Origin: Hexactinellida sp. DTS-2022
Taxonomy: Eukaryota > Porifera > Hexactinellida
Assembly: GCA_028753945.1 (NCBI GenBank)
Contig: JAPNXP010000001.1
Location: 11,088,501 to 11,152,500 of the forward strand
DNA length: 64,000 bases
Direction of reading: 5' to 3'
In this document: positions 55,001-63,155 of the stretch, piece by piece
How positions within the stretch are numbered: the stretch's first letter is position 1
How the letters are laid out: each line of letters starts with the position of its first letter
The notes under the pieces: model-generated
The model's input: the letters and a program-made list of their open reading frames with translations, nothing else
Database searches by the model: none
Told to the model about the DNA's origin: nothing
Made by a program: the position numbers and the translations under genes

Positions 55001-57188
55001 GGACTGAATTGGGTTTATTAAGTCCGTTCGTGAACCTTTCATTACCTGGTGATAAGTTACTATTGGAGGTAGAATCTGTACAGGACACTTTATGATAGAT
55101 CATGAAAAGAGAACACCTCTCAAAAGTGAACATTTGGCTGGTCCCCAGGGTGTTCACTTTCTAAAGGTTTTACTGTATACACAGTTGGCATCCTGTAAGT
55201 TGTAACTCAAATGCCATCTTGAACGAATTTTTATTTCACTTCGATTTCAATTAGGAATTGTACTGATCGCTATCTGGAAAGCTCCTTATCTTGAACCTTC
55301 GCTATATCGAACGCTTAACCATTTTCCTGAAAAATAGCAGCCCTTAACTCGAACCTTTGAGATTTTAAAACTATTTTTCGTACACAAATATACAAAAAAT
55401 ATTTATTCCCTTGCTGTTTCTGGATGTCAAATGTATTTACAGTAGAACCTCGTTAGTATGAACACGGTTAATACGAAATTGCGATTAATTCGAACATTAT
55501 TTCAGTCCCATCCAAATCATTTTGAATACAAATTATATTTATTAATTTATTACTAATTCCGGATAAGACGAATGCATTTTGACGGTACCCTGGTGATCGT
55601 ATTACCTAACCAAACGAGATTATACAGTATACTATCTGTATATTTGAACCACTTTATTGTGTTTTCTTGTAGAGAACCAAGAAGAAGCAGATTTAGTAAC
55701 TCGACTGGTGGAGAGTCTGTCTACAGCATGGAGTTTGATAGGAGATGAGGTGAAGAGGAATGGTCGTCTCAGAATGGAAGAAGCTCTTGAACAACAAATA
55801 ACTCTTGCTACCTCTCTCGCCTACCTGCTGGCATCCTCAACAGGAGAGGGAGTGCTGATCACCTCACTCACTGACTACCTAGTGCTGGTGCACAACTCAT
55901 TTGTACACGCCTACAGAGACAGAGTGAAGGGGTAGGTATACTCCTATCAGTGACAGCTGACATGTGTGCTGTAGACAGATGTGTGATTAGTTTGCATTGT
56001 ATCAGGTCCCGCAGCGACAAGGTGCCACTCCGTGAGTTGAAAGGTCGTCACGTGATTGAGTACGAGGAGCAGCTCCAGCCTCTGCTGCTGTCACACGCTC
56101 ACTACTCGCTAGCTCTCGGACAAGGGAGCCTCGTGAGTTACGACTTTGAGGGAGTGGAGAAGCAACTGATGGAACAGTTGTTCCAGAACAGACCTCTGAT
56201 TCTGGCAGAACATCTGCGCTTCGAGTACACTCGTGAGGCCTACAACCTAGGTGTGTTTGAGCAGGTGCGACACAAGGTCCCGCAGGTTAGTTTCTTGTGT
56301 TATTTGAGATAACACTTGTGGTCTAATTTATCCTTAACTCTCTCTCTCAGACTGAGTTGAAGGATATGCTGTGCAGAGCCATGCGAGAAGATCTGGATTC
56401 TCTTGAGTCTGTGAGTGACGTTCTCCTTGTGCTGGATGTGGTGATTGGATTCTTATCCTCAGCAGGAGGAGACCCGGAGCAGAGAGTCTCATCCTATCTT
56501 CATGACGTTCTCAGGTACCCTCATCCTCTGCAGAGCAAAACAGTAAGTGTTAACAGGGATACTCTATTGGGGTGATCTTGATTTATATATTCTCAATGTT
56601 ACAATATTTCAATATTGCTTATTTCGTTCTACAGGCTGAAAGGGCGTTACGGCTGAAACACGTCCTCAGCTTCTGGAGTCTCCTGTCTGTTGAGAAAGCT
56701 CGGAAGCTCTCTCTCCTCGGTCAGGTGTGTACTTTGTATTCCCACATCTGCTAGAATCAGCTAGATATGAAATTAATATTCTACAGATTCCATTCTCATC
56801 TCTGAGAGACGTGTTTCAGGAAGCTGTTAGTGAGGAGGAGAGGAGACAGATAGGACAGAGCTGTAACCACTTCCCAGTGGAGAAGGTACTGGTGTATCTC
56901 CACGAGTTCATCCTCTTCTTTCTGCTTGAGAGGGGCGATGATGTGAAGGATTATGGGTGAGTTCTCTTTATTTACAACTTGGTAATAACAAGAAATATAC
57001 TACCTACATTCTCTCATAGACTGAAAGAGAGTATAAATGAATACGCTGATGAGAAAGAGTGGAAGGTTCCTCCTGGATTCTCCTCACATTTCCCTGAAAG
57101 AATAAAACTATCACAATGTGTTGCTGCATGGGCTGTATTAGCTCTACAAGAACACGGAATTTATATTCCACAAACTACTGACGTCTAA
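21774..57188 (+). CDS. RNF213 (mysterin)-like giant AAA+ E3 ubiquitin ligase, 23 exons, lacking the RING
   Basis: Exons joined by GT-AG sites and phase: 21774-34034, 35411-35576, 35722-36195, 40648-40823, 40905-41323, 42915-43017, 43262-43359, 43424-43690, 48185-48296, 48415-48834, 48897-49025, 49305-49409, 52298-52675, 53026-53198, 53269-53546, 53618-53783, 53846-54147, 55673-55931, 56006-56285, 56351-56542, 56635-56724, 56787-56956, 57020-57188. The total is 17,187 nt, about 5,728 residues (human 5,207). Order: N-terminal Cys finger, 78-bp-repeat region, CBM20-like segment, helical stalk, six-AAA core with active AAA3 and AAA4, hinge, E3 shell, RZ finger, C-terminal domain. RNF213 is a dynein-like ATPase and ubiquitin ligase of the cytosol and lipid droplets, with antimicrobial roles in vertebrates. 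Colinearity with vertebrate RNF213 continues to the last residues, but the RING is missing between exons 7 and 8. Exon edges are inferred. Confidence 0.9.
21930..23850 (+). repeat. 78-bp coding minisatellite (24.6 units) in RNF213-like exon 1
   Basis: 24 full copies and a partial one of a 78-bp unit encoding 26 residues, roughly PVSHSPESPSSVPQDGDS followed by A/V-IQK-G/E-NTL. Units are nearly identical. Variants (A/V, G/E, VPQ/VLQ, ENTL/EKLL) recur in a fixed order, so late units form higher-order blocks of four units (312 bp), one of them with an extra unit. The +1-shifted frame is also open across the whole array (21973-23856) because 78 is divisible by three and the unit has no stop there. 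The peptide is Ser/Pro-rich with S-P sites and is probably disordered. Confidence 0.97.
34595..34772. mobile_element. hAT-type non-autonomous element, 178 bp, 8-bp TSD GTTAGGTG
   Basis: It starts CAGTGGCGTAGCC and ends GGCTACGCCACTG. GTTAGGTG occurs directly outside both ends (34587-34594, 34773-34780). The interior repeats 'agcccggg...cacaggcccggg' twice and contains a second CAGTGGCGTATCC start at about 34690, so the left half has been duplicated. Confidence 0.88.
35146..35218. repeat. Near-perfect foldback hairpin
   Basis: 'aatttaagattttcc(cc)aaattgttgcgaaa'-type arms of about 33 bp face each other across a short AT loop (tatata). A transcript through this intron would form a long hairpin. 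Confidence 0.75.
35411..43690 (+). CDS. RNF213-like exons 2-8: hinge and E3 shell, RING position empty
   Basis: Exon 2 encodes GFSEVNNPHALSLKKKLISC. Exon 3 (35722-36195) encodes CGTFRKAV, ITPLLSELIACLDRNGNLEL and HFPFSWLIND, colinear with the vertebrate hinge. Exons 4-5 encode FNYTPIGDKI, FYLRDFIFMRIFPF and KIHCAYEDSKQL. Exon 6 encodes RDKWNRIVAIQLFISHC. Exon 7 ends LNNCLKKMSKGTG. Exon 8 starts PAALNRRKFKDHATRFF and continues ISILTNITF. In vertebrates the RING (C3HC4) lies between the stretches matching exon 7 and exon 8. Here they are separated only by a 64-nt intron (43360-43423), and no C-x2-C pair occurs in exons 5-8. Phases are consistent throughout. Confidence 0.82.
36238..36480. repeat. 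Dispersed repeat with palindromic GGTCGCTTCGCGACC motif
   Basis: It begins 'gacgagcccttcggtctcgg' and contains GGTCGCTTCGCGACC and GGCCGCTTCGCGGCC hairpins. Downstream words ('tttgggaaattacaattctcat', 'agctcaataaatttcagctg') recur in reverse complement at about 51010-51110, and the motif recurs at 57840-57915. Confidence 0.6.
37047..37426. repeat. Left terminal inverted repeat of the Ginger1 element
   Basis: About 380 bp built from spaced palindromes such as GGTCCGGCCGGACC and GGTCCGCCCGGACC joined by 'aaatatatca' and 'tttttggtccgggg' spacers. From about 37199 inward it matches the right TIR almost base for base. Outside that it has about 140 extra bp that look like a second copy of the same array. 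The plus-strand ORFs crossing it are a by-product of the repeat. Confidence 0.85.
37717..40045 (-). CDS. Ginger1 transposase: gypsy-like integrase fused to OTU protease, five exons, one frameshift
   Basis: Exons (minus strand): 40045-39662, 39599-39354, 39295-38638, 38569-38468, 38394-37717. Exon 1 has the H2 part of the zinc finger (ACHNDPISGHFG, RFYWKGM); exon 2 starts with its C2 part (DFCDLC) and holds the first catalytic Asp (HVGVDFVGPIS). Exon 3 gives the second Asp (TTDQGREF) and the Glu (NGLDERFNQTLK), then the GPY/F module (FRWEGPF, GLYKLQEHNGSK). Exon 4 adds IIERINGAHLKTW. Exon 5 is the OTU domain with Cys in VPDGNCLFRTFS and His in NHFEPV. All DDE and OTU key residues are present. 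One extra base in the A5 run at 39115-39119 shifts frame after the Glu; this is real decay or a read error. Cut-and-paste transposition is the expected role. Confidence 0.85.
40266..40532. repeat. Right terminal inverted repeat of the Ginger1 element
   Basis: About 265 bp, the reverse complement of 37199-37426 plus the terminal TGTCACGATATA. It carries the same GGTCCGN(n)CGGACC palindromes and lacks the extra outer block of the left TIR. Its inner edge has a decayed palindrome (GATCCGGCTGGATC). Confidence 0.85.
41517..41702. repeat. Dispersed repeat, copy 2 (inverted copy at 9713-9900)
   Basis: Reverse complement of 9713-9900 with scattered substitutions; non-coding. Confidence 0.65.
41785..42200. 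repeat. Dispersed repeat with TTGATTTTACAAAATCAA array, uninterrupted copy
   Basis: It begins with 'tagttttattgcattttgttc...ttcgcttcatccaagtatat' and continues into about ten alternating gatttt/aaaatc palindromic units. It ends 'gactatttgacaatatcgg'. A second copy at 46130-46510 is interrupted by a TA element; this copy shows the empty site. Confidence 0.75.
44633..44793. mobile_element. 161-bp inverted-repeat element
   Basis: The ends TTTACTTATACAG and CTGTATAAGTAAA pair exactly, followed by 'gatcatcgg' and 'ccgatgatc'. The centre is a second hairpin (ctaccgat / atcggtag). It is non-coding. Confidence 0.7.
45608..45960. repeat. Element made of CCCATGGGAATTCCCA-type repeats
   Basis: The left end 'cggttgccgtggg' is matched by 'cccacggcaactctg' on the right. 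Both arms hold 'attcccattcccatcccattccc' and 'gggaatccccatagg' words in both orientations. It is non-coding. Confidence 0.6.
46511..47557. mobile_element. TA-flanked (pogo/Tc1-type) element carrying a nested hAT element
   Basis: It starts CAGGTATCCCTC and ends GAGGTATTACTG, flanked by TA (46509-46510, 47558-47559). 'gcgtaaaacga' and 'cgcgtaaaaa' words repeat near both ends. The host repeat reads straight through the same TA in its paralogue at about 42180, giving a direct empty site. The hAT element 46723-47022 lies inside. No transposase is recognised. Confidence 0.85.
46723..47022. mobile_element. hAT-type element, 300 bp, 8-bp TSD CAAGGTTT
   Basis: It starts CAGGGGCGTCGGAAG and ends CTTCTGACGCCCCTG. 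CAAGGTTT flanks it exactly (46715-46722, 47023-47030). The interior is purine-rich 'gagggggcac' on one side and its complement on the other. It is non-coding and nested in 46511-47557. Confidence 0.9.
48002..48160. repeat. TIR-like repeat, CAGTATAATCTAGTTAGTGC family
   Basis: It contains 'caccgttaatac', 'actatttcagtccca' and 'ggtgttcgtactaacga' in the same order as at 11890-12150 and 55440-55629. It lies just before exon 9. Confidence 0.6.
48185..49409 (+). CDS. RNF213-like exons 9-12: E3 shell continued
   Basis: Exons 48185-48296, 48415-48834, 48897-49025 and 49305-49409, with small introns between. The translation runs QGVFKELISDYLRTTVFNY, SYELLEKIATLRFICIHIS, SPAILPDYFIIYGEEYIRI and KFELSLTECFLYSLFQEVM. 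It is colinear with the vertebrate segment between RING and RZ finger (the YLVYGDEYK and YFLLTLFREVA regions). All phases agree. Confidence 0.85.
49704..50129. mobile_element. hAT-type element, 426 bp, 8-bp TSD TAACCATG
   Basis: It starts CAGAGTTGGAATCGGGT and ends ACCCGATTCCAACTCTG, an exact 17-bp complement. TAACCATG flanks both ends (49696-49703, 50130-50137). The interior holds two copies of a GAACCCGACCC minisatellite separated by unique AT-rich DNA. The short Glu-Pro-Asp ORF there is an artefact of the repeat. Confidence 0.92.
50277..50388. mobile_element. Short hAT-like inverted repeat, CAGGTCCGGCGGAAG ends
   Basis: The left end is CAGGTCCGGCGGAAG; the right end is CTTCCGCCGGCCCTG. 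The interior 'ggtcaagccatggcttgac' is palindromic. Part of the same sequence occurs at about 36990-37035, next to the Ginger1 insertion. Confidence 0.65.
50896..51430. repeat. Inverted-repeat element, arms about 85 bp
   Basis: 'tatattaaaagcacaattg' plus a 'tgtgtgtttg' run on the left is repeated in reverse complement on the right, ending at 51430, with 'tctgaaaatttc' paired further in. Part of the centre matches the 36238-36480 repeat family in reverse. Confidence 0.6.
51431..52196. mobile_element. TA-flanked TIR element with an AAATATCGG minisatellite
   Basis: The ends CAGTCAACTCCCGTTAT and its partner ATGACGGGAGTTGACTG pair, and TA lies outside (51429-51430, 52197-52198). Many 'ataacgaa(g/t)tc' repeats occur on both sides. 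The centre (about 51640-51850) is an 'aaaatatcgg(g/a)' tandem array. It is non-coding, of pogo/Tigger type. Confidence 0.75.
52298..53198 (+). CDS. RNF213-like exons 13-14: RZ-type zinc finger
   Basis: Exon 13 (52298-52675) ends TGKWHNCPNGHPYFIGD and exon 14 (53026-53198) starts CGGAVSNFTCPDCGSKIGGINYV, phase 0. This is the RZ finger shared by RNF213 and ZNFX1: W-x-x-C-P-N-G-H, I-G-x-C-G, C-P-x-C and I-G-G. The His and the Cys seven residues later correspond to the RZ residues reported as essential for the ubiquitin-ligase activity of human RNF213. The intron splits the finger exactly before that Cys. Because the RING is missing, this is the only recognisable ligase centre in the protein. Confidence 0.92.
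53269..57188 (+). CDS. RNF213-like exons 15-23: C-terminal domain
   Basis: Nine exons as listed in the gene entry. They encode KITRILMDISFIWSS, the MQTAAEPCGIPTELTQRELREQWEKEFDKKF block, PDNPLPHLWRYRTIVSLEHFSQ, FVTRYLPDIVQLQRRV, VIEYEEQLQPLLLSHAHYSL, DVVIGFLSSAGGDPEQRV, LRLKHVLSFWSLLS and CNHFPVEKVLVYLHEFILFFLLER, ending SQCVAAWAVLALQEHGIYIP near the stop at 57186-57188. Each block has a counterpart in the same order in the vertebrate C-terminal domain, so no large loss occurred here. Introns are mostly 60-150 nt; intron 17 (54148-55672) is swollen by two TIR elements. Confidence 0.88.
54286..55175. mobile_element. TA-flanked TIR element, 890 bp, in RNF213-like intron 17
   Basis: The left end is CAGTAAAACCTTCAAAAGTG; the right end, read inward, is CAGTAAAACCTTTAGAAAGTG. 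TA lies outside both (54284-54285, 55176-55177). 'aaaagtgaacacc' repeats occur near both ends. A second repeat rich in 'gaacgaactgaacgaac', with 'gttcacgaataa' and 'ttcgtgaacctttcatt' ends, is nested at about 54640-55050. No transposase ORF. Confidence 0.75.
55440..55629. mobile_element. TIR-like element, CAGTAGAACCTCGTTAGTATGAACACGG family
   Basis: It begins CAGTAGAACCTCG after TA and ends CGAGATTATACAG. The internal order 'acacggttaatacga', 'ttatttcagtccc', 'acggtaccctggtg' is shared with 48002-48160 and 11890-12150. It ends about 45 bp before exon 18. Confidence 0.6.
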
Positions 57189-58059
57189 CGTGGCAAATTA
57201 GATACCGATATAGTAGCGGTCTAAATAACTTAATAATTAATAATAATAATTGGTTTCGAATTATGAAGTAATTAATGCAAATGTTATCTATGGAGATTTC
57301 AATATACTATTTTTAACCATTTATTGAATGTATTTGTATTCATTGACTTCGCTCATTTTACTTTTGTATTATTAAGTTTGATATACGTATATATATAATT
57401 TTAATCTTCTTGAGGTATTGATTTCTAGCTGCAGTACAACCTCGCAGGGGCGCCGAACTATATAAAAAATCCTATACTGAGGGGCCCCCCAAATTTTATT
57501 CCAACTTTGTAGAACTTTTGACAACAGTGGATATCGATGCTAAGAATAAAATTACTAATGTACAGAATTTTTTCAAATAAAAACGGGACGATAATTTGAT
57601 TTCGAGTGTAATTGATCATTCATAGGATACAGTGAACTATAAATGCTAAATCAAATAGGATTTAAATGCTGAAAAATTCATAGAATAATAAATTATATAT
57701 TAACAAATCAGGTTACACCAGTTTTAAAAGAAATTGCTAAAAAAATTACAGGGAAATAGCTAATTTACCACTTAGTAAAGACTCTAAACTAAAGAGAAGT
57801 ACTTTTTGCGGCCGGCAGATTCAACATATTTATGGAATTACGAGTCCTTCGGTCTTGGTCGCTTCGCGACGGTTAGGCACTTCACGCCTCAACTGACGGC
57901 CGCTGCGCGGCTTTGGCATGAACTAAATTATTTATTTGTATAAATCTGCTTGGCGTATGAATATATCTTCCCCACAAAGTCATCTTTGTGGCCTTAGTTC
58001 ATTCGTATCCGCGCGCCTAAAATTTATGGACCATTTCAAATTATAAAATTGTAATTGAA

Positions 58060-59280
58060 AGATGATTTGAATTCTTGTAGATGAATTTCATGAAATTGAA
58101 TCTCTTGTTCTTGAAATAGAATTTCTTGTAGATGAATTTCATGAAATTGATTGTCTTGTTTTTGAAATTGACTTTCTTGTTCTTGAAATGGAATTTCTTG
58201 ATCGTGAAATTGAATTTCTTGTGAAATTTTATTTCATTAAATCGAATTTCTTGTTAATTCAATTGAATTTCTTGTGAAATGAATTTCATTGAACTTGAAT
58301 TTCTTGTTCTTGAACTTGAATTTCTTGTTCTTGAAATGGAATTTCTTGTTCGTGAAATTGAATTTCTTGTTCGTGAAATTGAATTTCTTGTGAAATGAAT
58401 TTCATTGAATCGAATTTCTTGTTCTTGAAATGGAATTTTTTGTGAAATTTTATTTCATTAAATTGAATTTCTTGTTCTTAAAATGGAATTTCTTGATCGT
58501 GAAATTGAATTTCTTGTGAAATTTTATTTCATTAAATCGAATTTCTTGTTAATTCAATTGAATTTCTTGTGAAATGAATTTCATTGAACTTGAATTTGAA
58601 TTTCTTGTTCTTGAAATGGAATTTCTTGTTCGTGAAATTGAATTTCTTGTTCGTGAAATTGAATTTCTTGTGAAATGAATTTCATTGAATCGAATTTCTT
58701 GTTCTTGAAATGGAATTTTTTGTGAAATTTTATTTCATTAAATTGAATTTCTTGTTCTTAAAATTGAATTTCTTGTGAAATGAATTTCATTAAATCGCAT
58801 TTCTTGTTCTTGAAATGGAATTTCTTGTTCTTGAAATTGAATTTCTTATTCGTGAAATTGAATTTCTTGTTCGTGAAATTGAATTTCTTGTGAAATGAAT
58901 TTCATTGAATCGAATTTCTTGTTCTTGAAATGGAATTTTTTGTGAAATTTTATTTCATTAAATTGAATTTCTTGTTCTTAAAATTGAATTTCTTGTGAAA
59001 TGAATTTCATTAAATCGCATTTCTTGTTCTTGAAATGGAATTTCTTGTTCTTGAAATTGAATTTCTTATTCGTGAAATTGAATTTCTTGTTCGTGAAATT
59101 GAATTTCTTGTGAAATGAATTTCATTGAATCGAATTTCTTGTTCTTGAAATGGAATTTTTTGTGAAATGAATTTCATTAAATTGAATTTCTTGTTCTTGA
59201 AATGAAATTTCTTGTGAAATGAATTTCATGGAATTGAATTTCTTGTGATAAATTTCAAGTACGTGTAAATGATTTCTTGT
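58060..59280. repeat. AT-rich tandem array of GAATTTCTTGT(TCGTGAAATT) units
   Basis: About 1.2 kb of short units such as 'gaaattgaatttcttgttcgt' and 'gaaatgaatttcattgaatcg', grouped in higher-order blocks; a block near 58,440-58,700 recurs near 58,800-59,150. GAAATT/AATTTC make it self-complementary. It is open in no frame for any length. Confidence 0.9.
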
Positions 59281-59949
59281 AAATCAATTTCTTGAAAATC
59301 CATGTTAAAGCATAAATGTGAAAAATCTAAAATTACAGCTGTGCCGACTGCATATTCTTTTGGAGGCAGTTGTGAAGCTGCCTCAAAAAGAATATGCAGT
59401 GAAGTATTGATATTCCAAGTATTGGAATATGCAGTATATTACGGGGACCATAGGAATGAGACTATTGAGTATTGACAACTCAATGCAAGCTGAAATTTTA
59501 TTGGTTAAATCATGTCAGCTATAGCAAGGGACATTCTATTGTTGTTTTCTTTCATGCACAATTGACCCATTGAATTATAGACCAATAAAACTCGAGTCAG
59601 AATAATGTGAAAACTCTGCAATCTGTTAGGTCAAGGTCGGTACCCTCGCAAAGTGTGAAAATATGCATGTGGTAAATTGAAAATTATGCATTATATTGAA
59701 TTTAAAATATCAAATTTGGATTCCTCATACACTAAAACCTAGATTGCACGTTTGAAATGTTTTTCTAGCAGCACTGTGAACTTTTGATAATTCCCATTGA
59801 AATGTACGGGAAGGTGCCAAAAAATCACATATTTTGAGTTAACTTCGCGAGGAATGTAAATATTTCTTAAAAACTCCTTATTCAGGGTGGTGGGGTAACT
59901 CCTAAGTGACATGCAAAATTTGGTTCAGATCTGTTGAGAACTCTCAAGA

Positions 59950-59971
59950 GATGTGAGGACACACACACAAA

Positions 59972-60007
<36 letters not shown>

Positions 60008-60033
60008 GACACACACACACACAAACAACTTTA
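59950..60033. repeat. (CA)n microsatellite
   Basis: Interrupted CA dinucleotide run immediately left of the MULE-like element. Confidence 0.9.
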
Positions 60034-60502
60034 TATATATAGATACCCATCTCGCCTACTCCCACTTTGCCTACTCTCATTTGCCTACTAATATCAGATT
60101 AGTGTCATTTCAACTACGGGTCTTATTGAGTACACTATCTTTGAAATGTTAGTGTTTAATAGGAAGGTATAATTAAGTAGGAAAAAAGGGAATGTAGGAA
60201 AATAAAACTAAATAGGACAAATGAATGTAGGAAGAAGAAATGATTAGCGTTATCAAACTTATCTTAAGTAGTTGTTAACAGCGAGATTCCACGTAGATAA
60301 TCGCTTAGTGTTATTCTATTTTCCATGAACTGTTCTTTTAGTTTTATGGATTTTATTATCTTTTTGGACCTCTTTCCTTACCCTCCTAGAGGTCGAGCGC
60401 CAGTTGCCAACTGTGCAATACTCACCTCTGTATAAGCTTGTTCTTGTTTAAACGCTTCGACAATTTCGAATACGTTGACGTGAGATTTTCTTGTTATTTT
60501 CT

Positions 60503-61542
60503 TCATTTGTTATGCCATCCTTCAAGGTGATTATTTGTCCTTGGGCAGTGTGCATCAAGTCCAAATACATTCCATAACGTCATGGGTGGAAACTGACCAA
60601 CTAACCAAGTATCTTCAAAATATTTAATAAATTCCTTCAAGTTAGTTTGGTCAGGAGCCATCATTTTAAAACATTGCCAGCCAAGTCGAACAATATCCTC
60701 CGGGATGAAGACAAGAGCTGCTGTCTGGCGAATAAATTGGTTGATACTTGAATCTTCTCTGTAAGCAGTTTGAAGGCCCATCTACTTAATTTTTCGATTA
60801 AGGAGATAGGATCGTAGTTTTAACAAATATAACAAAATACTATATTTCTGTTATTAACCACTCCTAGTTATACTTTGACATGCTATCTATCCAATTCCGA
60901 TAGAAAAAATTAATTCGGTCAATTTTTTGACCTTTTTTTTTGGCGTCACTAAAGGTCAAAGAAAGGGGGTTTGTGCAAATAAGGGCCTGGGTAAAATGAA
61001 AAAAACACCCCTTCACTGTAGTTGCAGGGAATGCAAGCTGAATTACTTGTATAAGCGCAATTTCGAAATCTGTTATAATTTCAGTAGGTCTGATCTCACA
61101 ACCAAGTCTCTAGCTTTGGATATGAGAAGCTCTAACGCTTGTAGGTAAATATTACGGGACTTTCCTGGGAGGAGACAATACATATATGGGAATTGCTTTG
61201 CATTTTTGAAGGCGTGATAGGTAAATATTTGGTAAATAGGCTGGGACATGTTTTAAATGTACCATCCATCTAGATTCTGTCGGCATTAGATAAATATCTA
61301 ATATTATCTGCTGTCGTAAAAATAATGAATTTATCTTCTTCGTTACCTTGTTCTGCAAATAAAAATTGAGCTCCACTGTGGGTCATGGTCCATTCACCCT
61401 CGAAATGTACTTGACTCCTGGATTTCGGAAGGGGAGGCAGACGTTGTCTTCGTATTCTGTACAGTGCAGATTTAATTGCGGGAAAGGTTGGCAAATGAGC
61501 TGCTAACTCTTCTTGGTTACTTTTAGTAGAAATTTCAATCAT
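60503..61542 (-). pseudogene. MULE-type transposase relic
   Basis: The upstream part (61542-61270) reads PTFPAIKSALYRIRRQRLPPLPKS, VHFEGEWTMTHSGAQFLF and FTTADNIRYLSNADRI. The frame then meets TAG exactly where the family has W in 'WMDGTFKT.P.LF', and MDGTFKTCPSLFTKYL follows. The next motif (CKAIPIYVLSP) is in another frame. The downstream part (60781-60503) reads AALVFIPEDIVRLGWQCF and CPRTNNHLEGWHNK, the usual C-terminal 'NNHVEGWHN' end. So one nonsense change and at least one frameshift: inactive. The first catalytic Asp is visible; the others are not clear. Confidence 0.8.
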
Positions 61543-61552
61543 ACTCTATTGG

Positions 61553-61689
61553 CATAGGCGTCGTAACCCGCCCGGGTGCCCGGAAGGGTTGCCCCTATGC
61601 TACTAATACTATACCCGGAGTTTACCCGTACATTACGCGGAATTTCCGGGCGGCCCGAAGGATTGACCTTTGCATTTACGACGCCTATG
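61553..61689. mobile_element. hAT-type element, 137 bp, 8-bp TSD TCTATTGG
   Basis: It starts CATAGGCGTCGTAA and ends TTACGACGCCTATG, an exact 14-bp complement. TCTATTGG flanks both ends (61545-61552, 61690-61697). The interior is GC-rich (cccgggtgcccgg). It interrupts the MULE-like element. Confidence 0.88.
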
Positions 61690-62214
61690 TCTATTGGTAT
61701 AATAGAGGAACAGGATCAACGCTTTCTTTAACGTTCTTTTTTATTCTATCAAGACATTTGAGGGCTACCATTCTGCTTCGTTATTAGGATGGTTGTGTTG
61801 ATCTGCTCTTGTAGAAATAATTTCTCCATTCAGAGTGGTTAGTGCTCCACCAAACTTCGACTATTATAGAATCTCCAAAGAATACGACCGTCCCGACCAC
61901 TCCTGTTTACAAGGTATCGAAAACCTTCATAGATCAGGGAACGAGCTCCGCGAGTTGTAGAGATAAACTCCATAAATAATTATGATAAATAATAAATAAG
62001 CAGTCATTTATACTAACTATTCAAACGATTTGTATTTGGAACTATACGTCAACAACGGATTCACTTAATTAATCTCAAACTATTCTTCGTCAGTTTCAAA
62101 ACCTGTTAATGAATACTAATGCATCCGAAGAATAAGTAGGCGAAATGACACTAATCTGATATTAGTAGGCAAAATGGGAGTAGGCAAAGTGGGAGTAGGC
62201 GAGATGGGAATATC

Positions 62215-63155
62215 CCAAAAAGTTCTTTGCAAAACGAAATCAAATTCAAGCCCGATTTACTAACTACTTTATTTATTCACATTTTGGTACTTTAACTATA
62301 CGTATATACATCATGATGTATAAAGTAGAATTTTTGTTTATTTTGCTTCAATTTTCCTCGCTGTCAGTATCCTAACTCCCTATATAGCCGCTAGATATTT
62401 TAATCACTCACTCCTTATCCAGACTGATTTATTCTGCTAAGAGACAGCCGAATACCTTATTATAGGAAATTAAGGCGCCATGAAATTAACGCGAATTTCT
62501 CCAAATCGCGTTAATTTCATGGAGCGTTAATTTCCATGACCTTAATTTCCTGCTATTTAGCAAAATTATGCAATGGATGGACAAACTTCCGAGCTACATA
62601 TTTTAAGATGTGCAACTAGTTTGAAAGGATATACCATGTCTATCAAGTAGATTAGAAGCCTATTTGGGCACAATAATAGTATTAAATCAGGAGATTAATA
62701 ATCCTGAATTTTTAAATAAAATTTATTCGCGTTAATTTCATGTATTTGAAATGTTCAGCTCCAATTCGCGTTAATTTCCTTCGCGTTAATTACACGGCGC
62801 GTTAATTTCTATAATAAGGTACTCTCTCTCTCGTGTGCTGAGATCAAATTTGAGAGTGATTAAGTTTCATTCCACAAATAAAGTTATGTACAACTACAAG
62901 CACAGACGGCGCCAGAATTTCCAGGTAGGGGAGCTCTGGGGGGGGGGGGCAGGGGGGATTTCAGGGGGGGCCACGCTGTACAACATTGTTATTCTAGGGG
63001 GGTCAAAGAGGGGGGCCATGTTTTTTTTAACAAGTGTCCCTATACCTCGAAGATAAAAACACACTTTATATTATGAATTGATTATTTATAATTGTATACT
63101 TGAAGTATTGGTGATATTTGTTCTATTGTCTCTTCAAAAAATGAAATAAATATTT
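62215..63155. other. Spacer with a TIR element and a G-rich repeat
   Basis: 62452-62821 is an inverted-repeat element. 62905-63030 is a G-run repeat ('gggggggggcagggggg') of the kind found inside CAGGGGCG-type elements. The rest is AT-rich with no gene. Confidence 0.6.
62452..62821. mobile_element. TIR element with repeated GCGTTAATTTC motifs, 370 bp
   Basis: The ends are TACCTTATTATAGGAAATTAA and the reverse complement of CGCGTTAATTTCTATAATAAGGTA (outer 12 bases exact). 'cgcgttaatttc' occurs many times in both orientations. It is non-coding. Confidence 0.7.

Larger units (their letters stand above)
57189..60041. other. Gene-free region downstream of the RNF213-like gene
   Basis: 57.2-58.05 kb holds the RNF213-like 3' end, unclassified AT-rich DNA and the third copy of the 'tcggtcttggtcgcttcgcgac' type motif (57840-57915). 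58.06-59.28 kb is a tandem array. About 59349-59400 is a hairpin (ctgcatattcttttggaggcag and its complement). 59950-60033 is a (CA)n microsatellite. No coding sequence. Confidence 0.7.
60042..62214 (-). mobile_element. MULE-like DNA transposon, about 2.17 kb
   Basis: The ends are inverted copies about 70 bp long: GATACCCATCTCGCCTACTCC on the left (written here to 20 bases as GATACCCATCTCGCCTACTC) and the complement of GATATTCCCATCTCGCCTAC on the right. Each carries two to three direct 'GCCTACTCCCA' subrepeats followed by 'taatatcagattagtgtcatttc'. Between them on the minus strand is a decayed MULE transposase. A hAT element (61553-61689) has inserted near the 5' end of that gene. I could not find a clear target duplication. 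Confidence 0.75.
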
